Origin: Flavivirga abyssicola
GTDB lineage: Bacteria > Bacteroidota > Bacteroidia > Flavobacteriales > Flavobacteriaceae
Length of the DNA: 64,000 nt
NCBI RefSeq assembly: GCF_030540775.2
Contig: NZ_CP141266.1
Location: forward strand, 3,707,001 to 3,771,000
Direction of reading: 5' to 3'
Part shown: positions 9,801 to 20,400 of the stretch, piece by piece
Numbering within the stretch: position 1 is the first letter of the stretch
How the letters are laid out: each line of letters begins with the position of its first letter
The notes under the pieces: generated by a model
What the model saw: only the letters and a program-made list of their open reading frames with translations
Databases searched by the model: none
Told to the model about the DNA's origin: nothing
Position numbers and translations under genes: made by a program

Positions 9801-9849
9801 ATACCCCATTAACCGTTCCGTTACATTTGGTCTTAATGTTACATTTTAA
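6844..9849 (+). CDS. SusC-like TonB-dependent outer-membrane receptor, pair 1
   Basis: A 1001-residue SusC/RagA-type transporter that imports oligosaccharides through the outer membrane using TonB energy. A signal peptide covers about residues 1-29. A carboxypeptidase-regulatory-like domain follows (VTGTVEDESGIPIAGVNI), then the TonB-box and plug region (DEIVVVGYGTAKRSD) and the SusC hallmark STAIYGTRGANGVVLITTKK near residue 220. The remainder is the beta barrel, ending in the usual aromatic residue (GLNVTF). The partner SusD gene follows after 17 bp. The AATTTACCCCCT element upstream suggests induction by the two-component regulator. The substrate is inferred from neighbours to be oligosaccharides of a sulfated uronate polymer. 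Confidence 0.96.
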   Translation: MIKTKLKILTKHLAQLFLLVLCLGMTAHGQTRVTGTVEDESGIPIAGVNIIEIGTQNGVVTGFDGNFEINLVNSPSELLFTFLGYKDQKKTVSGNENLKIIIQEDLAQLDEIVVVGYGTAKRSDLTGALTSVSSKDFDKQPLNDVSQALQGRAAGVQVTQTSGVPGGAFKIRIRGANSITGSNEPLYVVDGQFVDISTINVNDIASMEVLKDASSTAIYGTRGANGVVLITTKKGRTGKAKINVDVFTGISNVTQKLDIMNAAEFAEGVNFSDGTEVFTAQEIADLRANGGEDWQELLFQTGYFNNVQISASGGSENVDYYLSGNYYDADGTVINQNFKRLNLRSNLNAKLSERLKVGLNLNLGREVGTGVRADLGVGLSFDPATRAFDEDGNYNFNSTRNLATSQTNPLVAVENNFRENAIDRVSVNANINWDIAKNLVFNTSAGIVKSERHFNTYAPLISSNNGRANVDNIYLTNLFNTNRLTYSVDINENNSLKIDAIHELVMDKFNRVEIDASDFFTDVVSFKDLSAANVQTVQNNENNRDLESFLGRINYSLFNKYLFTASFRADGTSVFQKDKWGYFPSASFAWKISEESFIKNIETINNLKLRLSYGQVGNQGISPFGTRSRAVLNEDINYPFNGTLSTGVAPSNRVANPDLTWETTEQINTGFDLGLLNSAITLSFDYYKKNTTDLLLDTQLPQFVGPTRKFVNAGEVENNGFEITLGTRILQNDNWRINSTLSLSSNKNKVLSLNDDLEFLVVGDEIRANTFPVNPTRVEVGLPISTFRGYIFEGVYQIGEEAEAAIYNKVPGDAKYRDINNDDAITTDDITTVGDGNADFTWGWNWDVGYKNWNLNFVLTGSQGNDIYNLQRARLMALGAQQFHAVHGDYRNRWTPNNPSNIPSGRDGTEILSSQFIEDGSYITMKNIALSYNVDTKLLGKLGLSSARLYTSVENLFTITDYSGFDPEATASVSNQDADVGIDYNTYPINRSVTFGLNVTF

Positions 9850-9866
9850 CAATAAAAATAAATACG

Positions 9867-11384
9867 ATGAAACATATAAATAAAATTTTCTTACTTGCTA
9901 TAATAGCTTTTCTAGGCAACTCTTGTTCAGATTTGGAAGAAGATACCAGTAGTCTATTAACTGTTGGTAAGATAGAAACCGAAGCAGATATAGCTGCTAG
10001 TGTAGCACCTATATACAGAAGACTTTTGGAAATGCACAAGACTCCTCATTTTACAAGAACTGCTACTTATGGAGGAGATGATATAACAACATGGATTGCT
10101 GGTAATAAGGCTCCGTTACGTGTCTTTGATAGATATGATTATGGCAGTGGGGAAAATTCCGATATTAATTGGTTGCCTCATGCTTGGGATGGATATTGGC
10201 AAACCATTTATTACTGTAATACATTAATAGATGGTCTTAAAACTGCTACAGCACCAGAATCGGTTGTAAAAGTAGCAGATGCAGAAGCCAGAACTTTTAG
10301 AGCGCTTAGTTATTTGAATTTAGTCAAACTTCATGGTAACATGCCTTTAATATTAGATGGTGTTTTGCCGACAGGAGAAGAGCAACGTGCTACTGTTTTA
10401 GAAAACTATCTGCAAATAGAAAGTGATCTACTTATTGCAGAAACCTCTTTGCCTATTCCAGGCACGCAAGAAGAAGGTCGGGCTTCTGCGTCTTTGGCAA
10501 AATCAATTTTAGCCGATTTATATCTAACTTGGGCTGGTTGGCCAGTTAAAGATGTTTCTAAATATCCTTTAGCAGCCGAAAAAGCAAAAGACGTTATCGA
10601 CTATAATTATCATACGTTGTTGCCAATTGATCAGTTATGGTTATTAGAAGGAGCAGACAGTAAAGAGTCTATTTTTTCTTTGAGATATTCTGATGATGAA
10701 AGTATAGTAGGTCAAGCAGCTACAGCTTTTACGTTTCATCAAGGTAGAGGTTTTTCAGACTGTTTTCCAGAATTACAATTTTTTAATGATTTTCCTGAAG
10801 GGCCAAGAAAAGATGCAACGTTCATATTGGATATCCCTAATAGAAATAGTCCCGGAGGTGTTATTACTCCTAAAGACCCACCTACGATACCATGGCCAGA
10901 TTCTGATAGAGGACATCCTATGTATAAAAAGTATGTACTTTCAGAAGATTTAACCTTTGGAGCTAGACCAGTGTCCTTTAGATCTATAGAATTATATAGA
11001 TACGCAGAAATTTTATTAATATATGCAGAAGCTCAAGCTAGGGGCGACGGCGAAAACACCAGTTCAATTGAAGCTTTAAACCAGGTAAAACGAAGAGCAG
11101 CAGGATTACCTTATTTAAGTCCAGATGGATCAGTTGATGTGGCATCTGCAACTCCTAATGAAATTGTAGACGAGAAAGGTTGGGAATTAGCCGCAGAGAA
11201 TAAGCGATGGTTTGACTTAGTAAGAACAGAACGTGTCGCTGAAATGGCAGCTAAAAGAGATGCCTCAGAACCTGTTACTCTAGTAAGACAACCAGGCGAA
11301 GCACAATACATTGCACCAATACCTTTTAATTCTATTTCTTTAAGTGATTTGGTTCAAAATCCGGAAGGATTTAAAATTCAATAA
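9867..11384 (+). CDS. SusD-like surface glycan-binding lipoprotein, pair 1
   Basis: A 505-residue SusD/RagB-family lipoprotein that caps the SusC channel and binds glycan at the cell surface. The signal peptide ends in a lipobox (GNSC) near residue 20. Helical TPR-like parts typical of the family follow, including AEARTFRALSYLNLVKLHG, and the C-terminal RYAEILLIYAEAQAR and ENKRWFDLVRTERV, which mark SusD. It is co-transcribed with the SusC gene 17 bp upstream and followed by a good terminator. Confidence 0.95.
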   Translation: MKHINKIFLLAIIAFLGNSCSDLEEDTSSLLTVGKIETEADIAASVAPIYRRLLEMHKTPHFTRTATYGGDDITTWIAGNKAPLRVFDRYDYGSGENSDINWLPHAWDGYWQTIYYCNTLIDGLKTATAPESVVKVADAEARTFRALSYLNLVKLHGNMPLILDGVLPTGEEQRATVLENYLQIESDLLIAETSLPIPGTQEEGRASASLAKSILADLYLTWAGWPVKDVSKYPLAAEKAKDVIDYNYHTLLPIDQLWLLEGADSKESIFSLRYSDDESIVGQAATAFTFHQGRGFSDCFPELQFFNDFPEGPRKDATFILDIPNRNSPGGVITPKDPPTIPWPDSDRGHPMYKKYVLSEDLTFGARPVSFRSIELYRYAEILLIYAEAQARGDGENTSSIEALNQVKRRAAGLPYLSPDGSVDVASATPNEIVDEKGWELAAENKRWFDLVRTERVAEMAAKRDASEPVTLVRQPGEAQYIAPIPFNSISLSDLVQNPEGFKIQ

Positions 11385-11414
11385 ATAGTTCGTTTAGTTA
11401 GTTATGTTTTGGCA

Positions 11415-11446
11415 AGAGAGGTCTTATCTTAGATAAAACCTCTTTT
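11415..11446 (+). terminator. Rho-independent terminator after SusC/SusD pair 1
   Basis: An inverted repeat (GAGGTCTTATC at 11418-11428 paired with GATAAAACCTC at 11432-11442, one mismatch) is followed by TTTT. It separates the first SusC/SusD operon from the regulator gene. Confidence 0.7.
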
Positions 11447-11533
11447 GTATTTAAAAGAATCACTATTTTTAAAAGCTATTTAAATGAAATTGAGGTAAAA
11501 TTCTTCTCAAAAAGCGTCTAGTATATTTAATTT

Positions 11534-14500
11534 ATGAAAATATCAAATACAATATTTATATTATTTATGTTATGTTTTGCGCTTGCTCAGGGGCAAGAAA
11601 ACATGGGTTTTTCAAATAATATAAAGTTTAAAAATTACACAACCAAAGACGGGCTCTCTCAACGATCTGTAACCAGTATTATTCAAGATAATCAAGGGTT
11701 TATGTGGTTTGGCACGCGGTACGGATTAAATAAGTTCGATGGACATATCTTTAAACATTACAACTATAGTTCAGATAATATAAATAGTCTTAGTCATAAC
11801 TGGATTACAGAGATTGAAAAAGACCTGTATGGTGCAATTTGGGTTGGAACCAAAAAAGGACTTAATAAGTACATACCTGAAAACGATGAGTTTTTAAGAG
11901 TCAAAACATCCAACGCATCCAAACAGTATTACAACCATGAAATTTGGGATATAAAAGTTCAAGACTCTACGTTTTTATGGATAGCAACAAATCAGGGGCT
12001 CGATAAATTTAATATCCTAACAAATACTGTATTAACATTTAATCATAACAAAAATAACCCTAACAGTATAAGTTCAAATAAAATTAGAAACATCCTGATG
12101 TCTTCAACTAAAGATTTATGGATAAGTACAAGCGAAACAATAGACTTGTATAATGTAAAGAGTAATCAATTTAAACACTACAAATACCCTAATAGTGCAT
12201 CGCCAACAATAACTAAAAATAATACAACCACATTGTATGAAGATGTTCATGGACGAATTTGGTTGGGTTACAATAATGGTTTGGCTTTTTTCAATACCAA
12301 AACAGATACTTTTGAAACATTCGTTCTAAAATCTGGAGTTACTATTACAAGTTCCGTGAGAGTCATTTGTGAAGATAATGAAGGCAACCTATGGGTTGGA
12401 ACGTATGATGGTTTAACCAAATTAGATTTAAACAATAATGCCATTTACAAATATGAGAACGATATTATAGACCCAAAAAGTTTAAGTCAAAATTCTGTAT
12501 ACGATATAACCGAAGATTCTAGGGGCGATTTATGGATAGGCACTTGGGCTGGTGGTATAAGTTATTACGATAAAAGCTCAAATGATTTCGTAACGTTTTC
12601 CGAAGGGTATACCAAAAAGAATCTCAATTACAAGGTTGTTAGTTCTTTTGTAGAAGATAAAAACGATAACCTGTGGATAGGTACAGAAGGAGGAGGTATA
12701 AATATTTATAATAAAACAGATAAAACATTTACTTATTTAAAACATGATCCTAACAATTCTAATAGCTTAAGTGCTAATAACGTTAAGTCTATTATTCAAG
12801 ATTATCAAGGCGGTTTTTGGGTAGGGACACACGATGGAGGTTTAAATCATATTAGCATTAATGAAAACCGTAAACTATTTAAAAGATATAAAAACAACCC
12901 TAGTGATAGCACCAGTATTAGCGATAATAAAATTACAGCCATATTAGAAGATACAAATCGTAATATTTGGATTGGGACAAATGAGGGAGGTTTAAACTTT
13001 TTTGATAGGAAAACAAAAATTTTCACGAGAATAGCTGACGATAATAGTGTGTTGGGGAATTTTATTTACACCATTTCAAAATCAGAAAAAGACAATTCCA
13101 TATTAATTGGTAGTATAAACGGACTTGCAAAAATAGACGTTGAAACAAAAAATATAACCCCTGTTAATTTTAGGAAAAAAGCATTAAATGCTTATACTAT
13201 TAATCCGGTATTAAGCACATACCAAGAATCTGAAAATAGTTATTGGGTTGGCACTGAGGGAAACGGGTTATATAATTATAATTCGAAAACTAATGAGAAA
13301 GTAAGATATGGTTTAGCTAATGGCTTGCCCAATGAGGTGATTTATGGGATTCTACCAGATGATTACGGTAACTTATGGATTAGCACAAATAAAGGGTTAA
13401 GTAGACTGAATTTAGAAACAAAAACGTTTAAAAATTTTGAAGAGACCGATGGAATACAAGGAAATGAATTTAATTACGGGGCGTATTTAAAAACAAAAAA
13501 AGGCAATCTTGCATTTGGGGGTACCGATGGGTTCACCATTTTTAATCCAAATCAAATTGAAGAAAACACCTTTGTGCCACCTGTAGTCATCACATCTTTT
13601 TCCGTTAGAAATAAACCATTTAAAACCATTACAGATTCCATAAATTTAATAGAATTAAAATATAACCAAAACGATTTTAGTTTTGATTTTGTTGCATTAG
13701 GCTATTCTCAGCCCAATAAAAATCAATATGCATATAAATTAGAAGGTTTTGATTCGGACTGGAATTTTATTGGCAATAACAAAACAGCGGTATATACGAA
13801 TTTAAATAATGGCGATTATACATTTAAAGTTAAAGCTTCTAATAATGATGGTTTATGGAATGAAAATGGAAATTCCATTAAAATTAAAATTTTTCCGCCT
13901 ATATGGAGAACGTGGTGGGCTTATATATTATACGTTTTAATATTACTTACGTTATTTTGGCTCATTAGAAAATATACACTTTTAAGAATACAGGACAGAA
14001 ACGAGCTAAAACAAGAACGGCTAGATAAACAACAAATGGAAGAAGTAAACCGTTTGAAACTTCAACTGTTTACAAATATTTCCCATGATTTTAGAACACC
14101 TCTAACACTTATTATAGGACCCCTTAAAAGGTTGATAAACAATAAAGAGGGAGATACGTACATTCAAAATCAACTTAATGGGATGTATAGAAATGCTAGT
14201 ATTTTACTTCAGCTAATCAATCAGCTCTTAGATTTTAGAAAAAGTGAAACAGGAAAATTACTTTTGCATGCTTCTAAGAGTGACCTTGTTACATTTATAA
14301 AGGATATTAAGCTTTCTTTTGATGACATGGCGAAAGATAGAAATATAACATATGCTTTGGAATCAACAGAAACATCTACGGAGGTTTGGTTTGATAAGAT
14401 TGAAATGAAAAAAGTGATACTAAACATCCTATCCAATGCCTTTAAATTTACACCACAAAATGGTAGTGTTTCCATAAATATATCAGATAAAGTTATATTG

Positions 14501-15649
14501 AATAATGAGGGCAATCACAAGTATGTGAAAATCGAAATTAAAGATAGTGGAAAAGGCATACCAGAAGAAGATATTGATTATGTGTTTGATAGATATTTTC
14601 AATTAGGGCAACAGAACGAGCTTAGGTCTGGGACAGGAGTAGGTTTAGCTCTCGCAAAAGATATTGTCGAATTACACCATGGTCATATTTATGTAGAAAG
14701 TACATTAGGGGTAGGCTCTTGTTTTACCGTCATGTTACCTTTGGGAAAAACCCATTTAAAGCCAGAAGAAATTATTGAAAACGATTACGAGGATAATGAT
14801 ATTCTAGATTATTATGAGGTTGCTAATGTTAAATCTGGATGGATAAGAGACGACATCGAAATTGAGGATACTAAGTTTGATGATGCATTGCCTTCCATTC
14901 TCATCGTTGAAGATAACAATGAAGTAAGACAGTTTATAAAAGAAATTTTCGAAAAAGACTTCAATGTTTATGAAGCAGAAAATGGGCATGCAGGTATTTA
15001 CTTAGCACAATACAACCCCATAGATGTTATAGTTAGCGATGTTATGATGCCGGAAATGAATGGACTAGAAATGTGCGCCAAACTTAAAACAGATATAAGA
15101 ACAAGCCACATACCGGTTATTATGCTTACAGCCAGAACATCATCAAAAGTTCAAAAAGAAGGGTATGAAACTGGAGCAGATATTTATTTAACAAAACCAT
15201 TTGATGGATCAACATTAAGGCTCCAAGTGCTTAATATTTTAAAATCCCGAAAGCATTTAATTGAAAAGTTCAAAAAAGATATTCTTTTAGAACCCAAAGA
15301 AATTACTGCAGTATCTACAGACGAGGTTTTCTTGAAAAAGGCCATGCAAATTATAGAAGACAACCTATCCAATGCTAATTTTAATGTAAATACATTTATA
15401 GATAAAATGTTTATGAGTCAATCTGTATTATACAGAAAAGTAAAAGTATTAACGGGGCAGTCTATATCAGAATTTATAAGATCAGTAAGGTTAAAAAAAG
15501 CGAGTCAATTACTCTCACAAACAGATATGAGCATTTCTAACATAGCGTACGATGTTGGGTTTAATGATTTAAAATATTTTAGAAAATGTTTTAAAAAAGC
15601 ATTTAATGATACACCATCACAGTACCGAAAGCAAAAAAACGTAGAATAA
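11534..15649 (+). CDS. Hybrid two-component system sensor/regulator (one-protein HTCS)
   Basis: A 1371-residue fusion of sensor kinase and response regulator, the main PUL switch in Bacteroidota. After a signal peptide, about 14 two-component propeller repeats (Reg_prop, e.g. GFMWFGTRYGLNKF, NLWVGTYDGLTKLD) fill residues 30-700 and form the periplasmic sensor. A Y_Y_Y domain lies at about 715-785, one membrane helix at about 795-815, and a HisKA domain with the phospho-accepting His in NISHDFRTPLTLI near residue 852. An ATPase domain (GTGVGLALAKDIVELHHG) follows, then a receiver with Asp in VIVSDVMMPEMNG near 1169, and an AraC-type DNA-binding domain at the C-terminus. It sits between the two SusC/SusD pairs and probably senses an oligosaccharide in the periplasm. 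All parts look intact. Confidence 0.96.
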   Translation: MKISNTIFILFMLCFALAQGQENMGFSNNIKFKNYTTKDGLSQRSVTSIIQDNQGFMWFGTRYGLNKFDGHIFKHYNYSSDNINSLSHNWITEIEKDLYGAIWVGTKKGLNKYIPENDEFLRVKTSNASKQYYNHEIWDIKVQDSTFLWIATNQGLDKFNILTNTVLTFNHNKNNPNSISSNKIRNILMSSTKDLWISTSETIDLYNVKSNQFKHYKYPNSASPTITKNNTTTLYEDVHGRIWLGYNNGLAFFNTKTDTFETFVLKSGVTITSSVRVICEDNEGNLWVGTYDGLTKLDLNNNAIYKYENDIIDPKSLSQNSVYDITEDSRGDLWIGTWAGGISYYDKSSNDFVTFSEGYTKKNLNYKVVSSFVEDKNDNLWIGTEGGGINIYNKTDKTFTYLKHDPNNSNSLSANNVKSIIQDYQGGFWVGTHDGGLNHISINENRKLFKRYKNNPSDSTSISDNKITAILEDTNRNIWIGTNEGGLNFFDRKTKIFTRIADDNSVLGNFIYTISKSEKDNSILIGSINGLAKIDVETKNITPVNFRKKALNAYTINPVLSTYQESENSYWVGTEGNGLYNYNSKTNEKVRYGLANGLPNEVIYGILPDDYGNLWISTNKGLSRLNLETKTFKNFEETDGIQGNEFNYGAYLKTKKGNLAFGGTDGFTIFNPNQIEENTFVPPVVITSFSVRNKPFKTITDSINLIELKYNQNDFSFDFVALGYSQPNKNQYAYKLEGFDSDWNFIGNNKTAVYTNLNNGDYTFKVKASNNDGLWNENGNSIKIKIFPPIWRTWWAYILYVLILLTLFWLIRKYTLLRIQDRNELKQERLDKQQMEEVNRLKLQLFTNISHDFRTPLTLIIGPLKRLINNKEGDTYIQNQLNGMYRNASILLQLINQLLDFRKSETGKLLLHASKSDLVTFIKDIKLSFDDMAKDRNITYALESTETSTEVWFDKIEMKKVILNILSNAFKFTPQNGSVSINISDKVILNNEGNHKYVKIEIKDSGKGIPEEDIDYVFDRYFQLGQQNELRSGTGVGLALAKDIVELHHGHIYVESTLGVGSCFTVMLPLGKTHLKPEEIIENDYEDNDILDYYEVANVKSGWIRDDIEIEDTKFDDALPSILIVEDNNEVRQFIKEIFEKDFNVYEAENGHAGIYLAQYNPIDVIVSDVMMPEMNGLEMCAKLKTDIRTSHIPVIMLTARTSSKVQKEGYETGADIYLTKPFDGSTLRLQVLNILKSRKHLIEKFKKDILLEPKEITAVSTDEVFLKKAMQIIEDNLSNANFNVNTFIDKMFMSQSVLYRKVKVLTGQSISEFIRSVRLKKASQLLSQTDMSISNIAYDVGFNDLKYFRKCFKKAFNDTPSQYRKQKNVE

Positions 15650-15657
15650 GTAGAGAA

Positions 15658-15702
15658 ATTAGGCATTCACACTAGAAAATGCCTAATTTACCCCCTTTTT
15701 TT
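15658..15702 (+). terminator. Terminator after the HTCS gene
   Basis: A perfect 10-bp inverted repeat, ATTAGGCATT (15658-15667) and AATGCCTAAT (15678-15687), is followed within 8 bases by a run of T. It lies 9 bp after the HTCS stop codon. Its right arm overlaps the start of the AATTTACCCCCT element described separately. Confidence 0.75.
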
Positions 15703-15708
15703 CAATTA
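15685..15708 (+). promoter_or_regulatory. Conserved AATTTACCCCCT element, copy B
   Basis: AATTTACCCCCT followed by a T run and CAATT, matching copy A upstream of SusC pair 1. It lies 183 bp before the surface lipoprotein gene that opens the second SusC/SusD operon. This is further from the start codon than the other copies (91-95 bp). It probably serves the HTCS regulator. Confidence 0.5.
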
Positions 15709-15867
15709 AAAATACCCCATAATTTCGTGTGTAAATAAACACCTTTACCAAAATTACATTTAATATGTTTTGGTTATAGATTATGCTTTTTAAATGCATG
15801 TACGTTTCCAGATTATATTTAGATAACTAACTAAACTCAATTTAAGAACCAGCAAAATTATAAACTA

Positions 15868-17394
15868 ATGAAAAACTGTTTCCTTTTAATATCTATAAGC
15901 TTTTTATTTCTGTTTACAGAAAGTTGTAATGAAGATACGTTTATAGACGATCCAACACTTGAGAGCCTTGGAGCTCCTAAAAACTTATCGTATACAGAGA
16001 TTTTAAATGCCAGAGAATTTTCCTTGTTAAAAACCGATGTACCGACTATTGATACAGATGGGCTAACACCAACTTTTGAAATTGTTTCAGGAAGAACAGA
16101 AGACGGTACTATTTTAGACGATACTTTTATGAGTCAAGTAAGTATCGCTGGAGCTGTTGAAACTATAGAAAACCTAAGTCCTGAAAATTACTATGAATTA
16201 AATGGACAAACCGTAACCACTTACGTTGCTGTTAACTCAAAAAATAATGGTGTAGTTACTATTGCTGACGAAAATAATTTTGGAATTGGCAATTATTATT
16301 TCACTATTAGAGCAACAACTACAGCAGGAAACAAAACACTATCAACAACGTTTGAAGATGCATTACATATAAGTGTGGGACCAGAATTGGTCACTAACTT
16401 ATTATACTCACCATTGGCTCAAAACTTAGTAGTTGGAGCAGGGTCTACTACCACCCAACCTTTTTTAATTACTGGAAATCCAGATGTAATGTTCGAACTT
16501 GGAAGTGATGACGATAAATTAAATATCGATTCTCAAACAGGTATAATTTCACTTGAAGCAGGATATGCAACAGTAGAAAATGATACCATTTATCCGAAAG
16601 TTATAGTAACTAGTAACATAAGTGGAGAGAAAACAGAATTTCAAGGTGAAAGCTTCTTGTTTTTGGTTGCATCCAATACACCAGTTACATTACCAAAGCA
16701 AACAAATTACTTTTTCTACCCAACATTAGAAGCTAATAATAAACTTTTCGGTTATTCAGTAGAAGTCATAACACCAGGATCAGTAGCTCCAGCAAATATT
16801 TGGAAACAAACAGGCCCTTCACCGTTAGCTGGTTTAGATACATCCTTGCCGGTTATAGATGGCAAACAAGCCATTTTTACAAACGCTGTTGTTGGTGGAG
16901 CTTCAACACCACATGAATCTGATGTCATTATAAATACGCAAGATTTGAGTCAATACAGACTCGGTTTCAATTTGTCAGCTGTATTTTATACACAGAATAG
17001 ATTTGTTGAATACTTATCAGATGGTAGAACACCTACAGATTTAGAAATTTACATCTCCACAGATTACACAGGAGACAATGCTGCAGCCACATGGACTAAA
17101 GTTAATGATCAAGTTGCCTGTCAAATAAACAGTAATACAGCTACACCATTTATAGGAACACCTTATCCAGGAGACCAGAATAAAGCTGATCCAGATGGTT
17201 TAAAAGACCCTACCAGAAATGCAGATGGTAGATGGGTGCGATGTGAGTTGGATTTAAATCCGTACAAAGATGAGAAACGCTTTACGCTTAAGTTTAAGTA
17301 CGCCTCATATTTTACAGGAGAAATTAGAGGCGCAACAGGAAGAGCAGGTAGATACTTGATCTCTGACGTTCATTTTAAAGCTACGGAACAATAA
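15868..17394 (+). CDS. Surface lipoprotein opening the second SusC/SusD operon (SusE/F-like position)
   Basis: A 508-residue lipoprotein with signal peptide ending FTESC near residue 20. I do not recognise a named family over the full length. The N-terminal 150 residues look like a beta-sandwich starting GAPKNLSYTEILNA. A second all-beta stretch follows (ITGNPDVMFELGSDDDKL). The C-terminal 200 residues carry a jelly-roll-like module with IYISTDYTGDNAAATWTKV and GRYLISDVHF. The same module pattern recurs in the secreted protein at 34279-35232. It is the first gene of an operon and is followed after 30 bp by SusC pair 2. This suggests a cell-surface glycan-binding protein, as SusE/SusF are for starch; that role is inferred. 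Confidence 0.7.
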   Translation: MKNCFLLISISFLFLFTESCNEDTFIDDPTLESLGAPKNLSYTEILNAREFSLLKTDVPTIDTDGLTPTFEIVSGRTEDGTILDDTFMSQVSIAGAVETIENLSPENYYELNGQTVTTYVAVNSKNNGVVTIADENNFGIGNYYFTIRATTTAGNKTLSTTFEDALHISVGPELVTNLLYSPLAQNLVVGAGSTTTQPFLITGNPDVMFELGSDDDKLNIDSQTGIISLEAGYATVENDTIYPKVIVTSNISGEKTEFQGESFLFLVASNTPVTLPKQTNYFFYPTLEANNKLFGYSVEVITPGSVAPANIWKQTGPSPLAGLDTSLPVIDGKQAIFTNAVVGGASTPHESDVIINTQDLSQYRLGFNLSAVFYTQNRFVEYLSDGRTPTDLEIYISTDYTGDNAAATWTKVNDQVACQINSNTATPFIGTPYPGDQNKADPDGLKDPTRNADGRWVRCELDLNPYKDEKRFTLKFKYASYFTGEIRGATGRAGRYLISDVHFKATEQ

Positions 17395-17424
17395 CCAACC
17401 AATTATCAAACTAAACAATAAAAG

Positions 17425-20400
17425 ATGAAAAAATTAATAATAACCACATTAGTTTGCATGACCGCTTTTTTTAATGCTATGGCTCAAAAAAGCATTAATG
17501 GAAAGGTCACAGATATTAATAATCAACCTCTACCGGGTGTATCTATACTTGTAAAGGATACAAATAAAGGGGTCGTTTCAGACTTTGATGGTAAATATAG
17601 TATTAATAACATTGATGAAAATGCGGTTTTAGTTTTTACCTATTTGGGCTTCGAGGCTCAAGAGATTTCAACAAACGGCAAAACAGTTTTAGATGTAATT
17701 TTAAGTGAATCTAGAGAATCCCTAGATGAAGTTGTTGTAGTGGGGTATGGCTCTGTAAACAAGCGGGACCTTACAACTTCTATTGCCAGCGTTGAAGCAG
17801 AGGATTTAGAAAACACAGCGACTACTAATTTTGATCAGGCTCTAGCCGGTAGAGTTTCAGGAGTGCAAGTTACCTCTGTAGATGGTACACCGGGAGCTGG
17901 TTTAAATATCGTGATTAGAGGTGGTAACTCCATAACAGGCGATAATTCACCCTTATACGTAGTGGATGGTATTGCTTTAGAAGATTTTGACCCAGCGAGT
18001 ATTAGTACCAATGATATTGAGTCTTTCGATGTCTTGAAAGATGCCTCTGCAACGGCCATATATGGGTCTAGAGGCGCTAATGGTATTATTATTATAAAAA
18101 CTAAAAATGGTCGTAAAGATGGTAAAACCGATGTTAATTTTAGTATAGCACACAGTTTACAGTGGATTCCTAATAGATTGGAAGTATTGAGTCCATTTCA
18201 ATATGTAAAGTATCAAGAAGGTATTGCTTTTGCTTTAGATAATTATGTACCTGGAACTGAAACCGATGAATTTTACAACACTTGGGGAGATCCAGAGCTT
18301 TATAGAAATACGGAAGGTACAAGCTGGCAAGACGAAATTTTTAGACTGGCAGATACAGATCAGTACAATCTAAGTATTAGTGGTGGTAATGAGAACACAT
18401 CTTTATATTTTTCTTCAGAATACCTTAATCAAGAAGGAACCTTAATAAATACAGGATTCAAAAAAATCATAAATAACCTAAGGCTTAATCATAAAATTAA
18501 TGATAAAGCAAAAGTTAGAGGACAAATTCAATATGCCTTTTCAGATCGAACAGGTTTAAATGTATCTGGAGATAATACCGTAAGTGTTATTAGGGATGCT
18601 GTTCAATTTAGACCCGTGGAACCAATTAATGCAGATGGTCTTCTATTAGGAGGAATAGACCCAAACGATTCTAACCAACGGGCATTTTTTAATCCTGTAA
18701 AAAACCTTGAAAATACAGATAGAAGCAATCGCTCTGATGTAGTAAGAGGTAATTTGAGTTTAGATTATAAATTTAATGATAACTTAATTTTAAAGCTATC
18801 AGGAAACTATCAATTAAATAACACAAAACAAACTGTATTTTTTGGGAAAGAAACGCAGCAAGGAACAAACGGAATTAATGGAATAAATGGTACGGTAACA
18901 AATAGAAGAATTCAAACCATATCAACATCAAATACCTTAACGTATAAGAAAAAGTTTGGAAAACACAATACAAATTTCCTTGGAGGTATGGAGGTACAAG
19001 ATAGATCTACAGATTTTTCTAGTGCCAGAAACTCGCAAATTCCAACAGACATTTTCGGGATAGACAAAATAGGTATCGGTATTTCACCATCCATACCCGT
19101 AACAGCTGTGAGCCAAAACAGACTCTTTTCATTCTTTGGTAGAGCTAGTTATTCCTATAAATATAAATACTATTTAACTGCCACATATAGAGCAGATGCC
19201 TCTTCAAAATTCAAACCAGAAAATAGATGGGGATATTTTCCATCGTTCTCAGCAGCTTGGAGAATAAATAACGAAGACTTTGTAAAAAACATTAAGTTTA
19301 TTACTAACGCAAAGCTAAGAGCAGGGTGGGGACGTACCGGAAACAACAGAGTACGTGATTTTGATGCCTTTAGCCAATTGGATATTAATGCGAATAGCGG
19401 TTATGTTTGGGGGCAAGGTCAAACGTTTGTTCCTGGAGCTTTCCAAAGTAATTTAGGTGTCCCAGATTTAAGATGGGAAACCACAGACCAGTTAGATATT
19501 GGACTAGATCTAGGTTTTCTAGATAATAGAATAGAAGCAACCATAGATTACTACAAGAAAGAAACCAGTGATTTATTGTTAAATGCAGAAACAGCTTTAC
19601 ATACAGGATTTGAACGCGTACAACAAAATGTGGGGAAAGTTCAAAATGAAGGATTGGAAATTAGTATAAATACTTTAAATGTCAATAATAAAAATTTCAA
19701 ATGGTCATCTTCATTTAATATTGCATTTAATAAAAATAAAGTTGTAGCATTAAATAGTGGACAAGATGCTATTTTCACAGACCCACAATGGAGTGGCGAT
19801 GCAGAGAACCAATACATCACAAGAATTGGGCAGCCAGTGGGGCAAATTTATGGATTACAGTTTGATCGTATTTATCAAGTAGACGATTTTGTTTTCGATA
19901 ATGCATTGCAATCCTTCACTTTAAAAGATGGTATTCCAGATAACGGGGCATTACCAATCGCTCCAGGGAGTGTTAAATTCATCGATCAAAATGGCGATGG
20001 CACCATAAACGAAGCAGATAGAGTTGTAATAGGAGATACACAACCTAAGCACTTTGGAGGGTTAAATAACTCTTTTGAAATTGGTGGTTTTGATGTTCAA
20101 GTATTATTACAATGGTCTTATGACTTTGATATTTTAAATGCTAACAAATCCATATTTACAGTACCAAGAACAAGAAACTCTAGTGGATTTACAGAACTGG
20201 CAAATGGTTGGACACCTACTAATACCGATACAAACATTGGTACCACCAGATACTTCTCAGTATTTGGAAGACCACCAACAGGAAATTTATTAGATGATAG
20301 ATATGTTGACGATGGTTCCTATCTAAGATTGAAAACGGTTTCTATTGGCTATTCACTGCCTAAGGATGTGCTTGAAAAATTAAAGATTAAAAAGCTAAGA

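Noticed and set aside
11600-13600. Repetitive coding sequence with many WxGT-like units
   Set aside because: These are the normal propeller repeats of the HTCS sensor domain, not a DNA repeat array or CRISPR.
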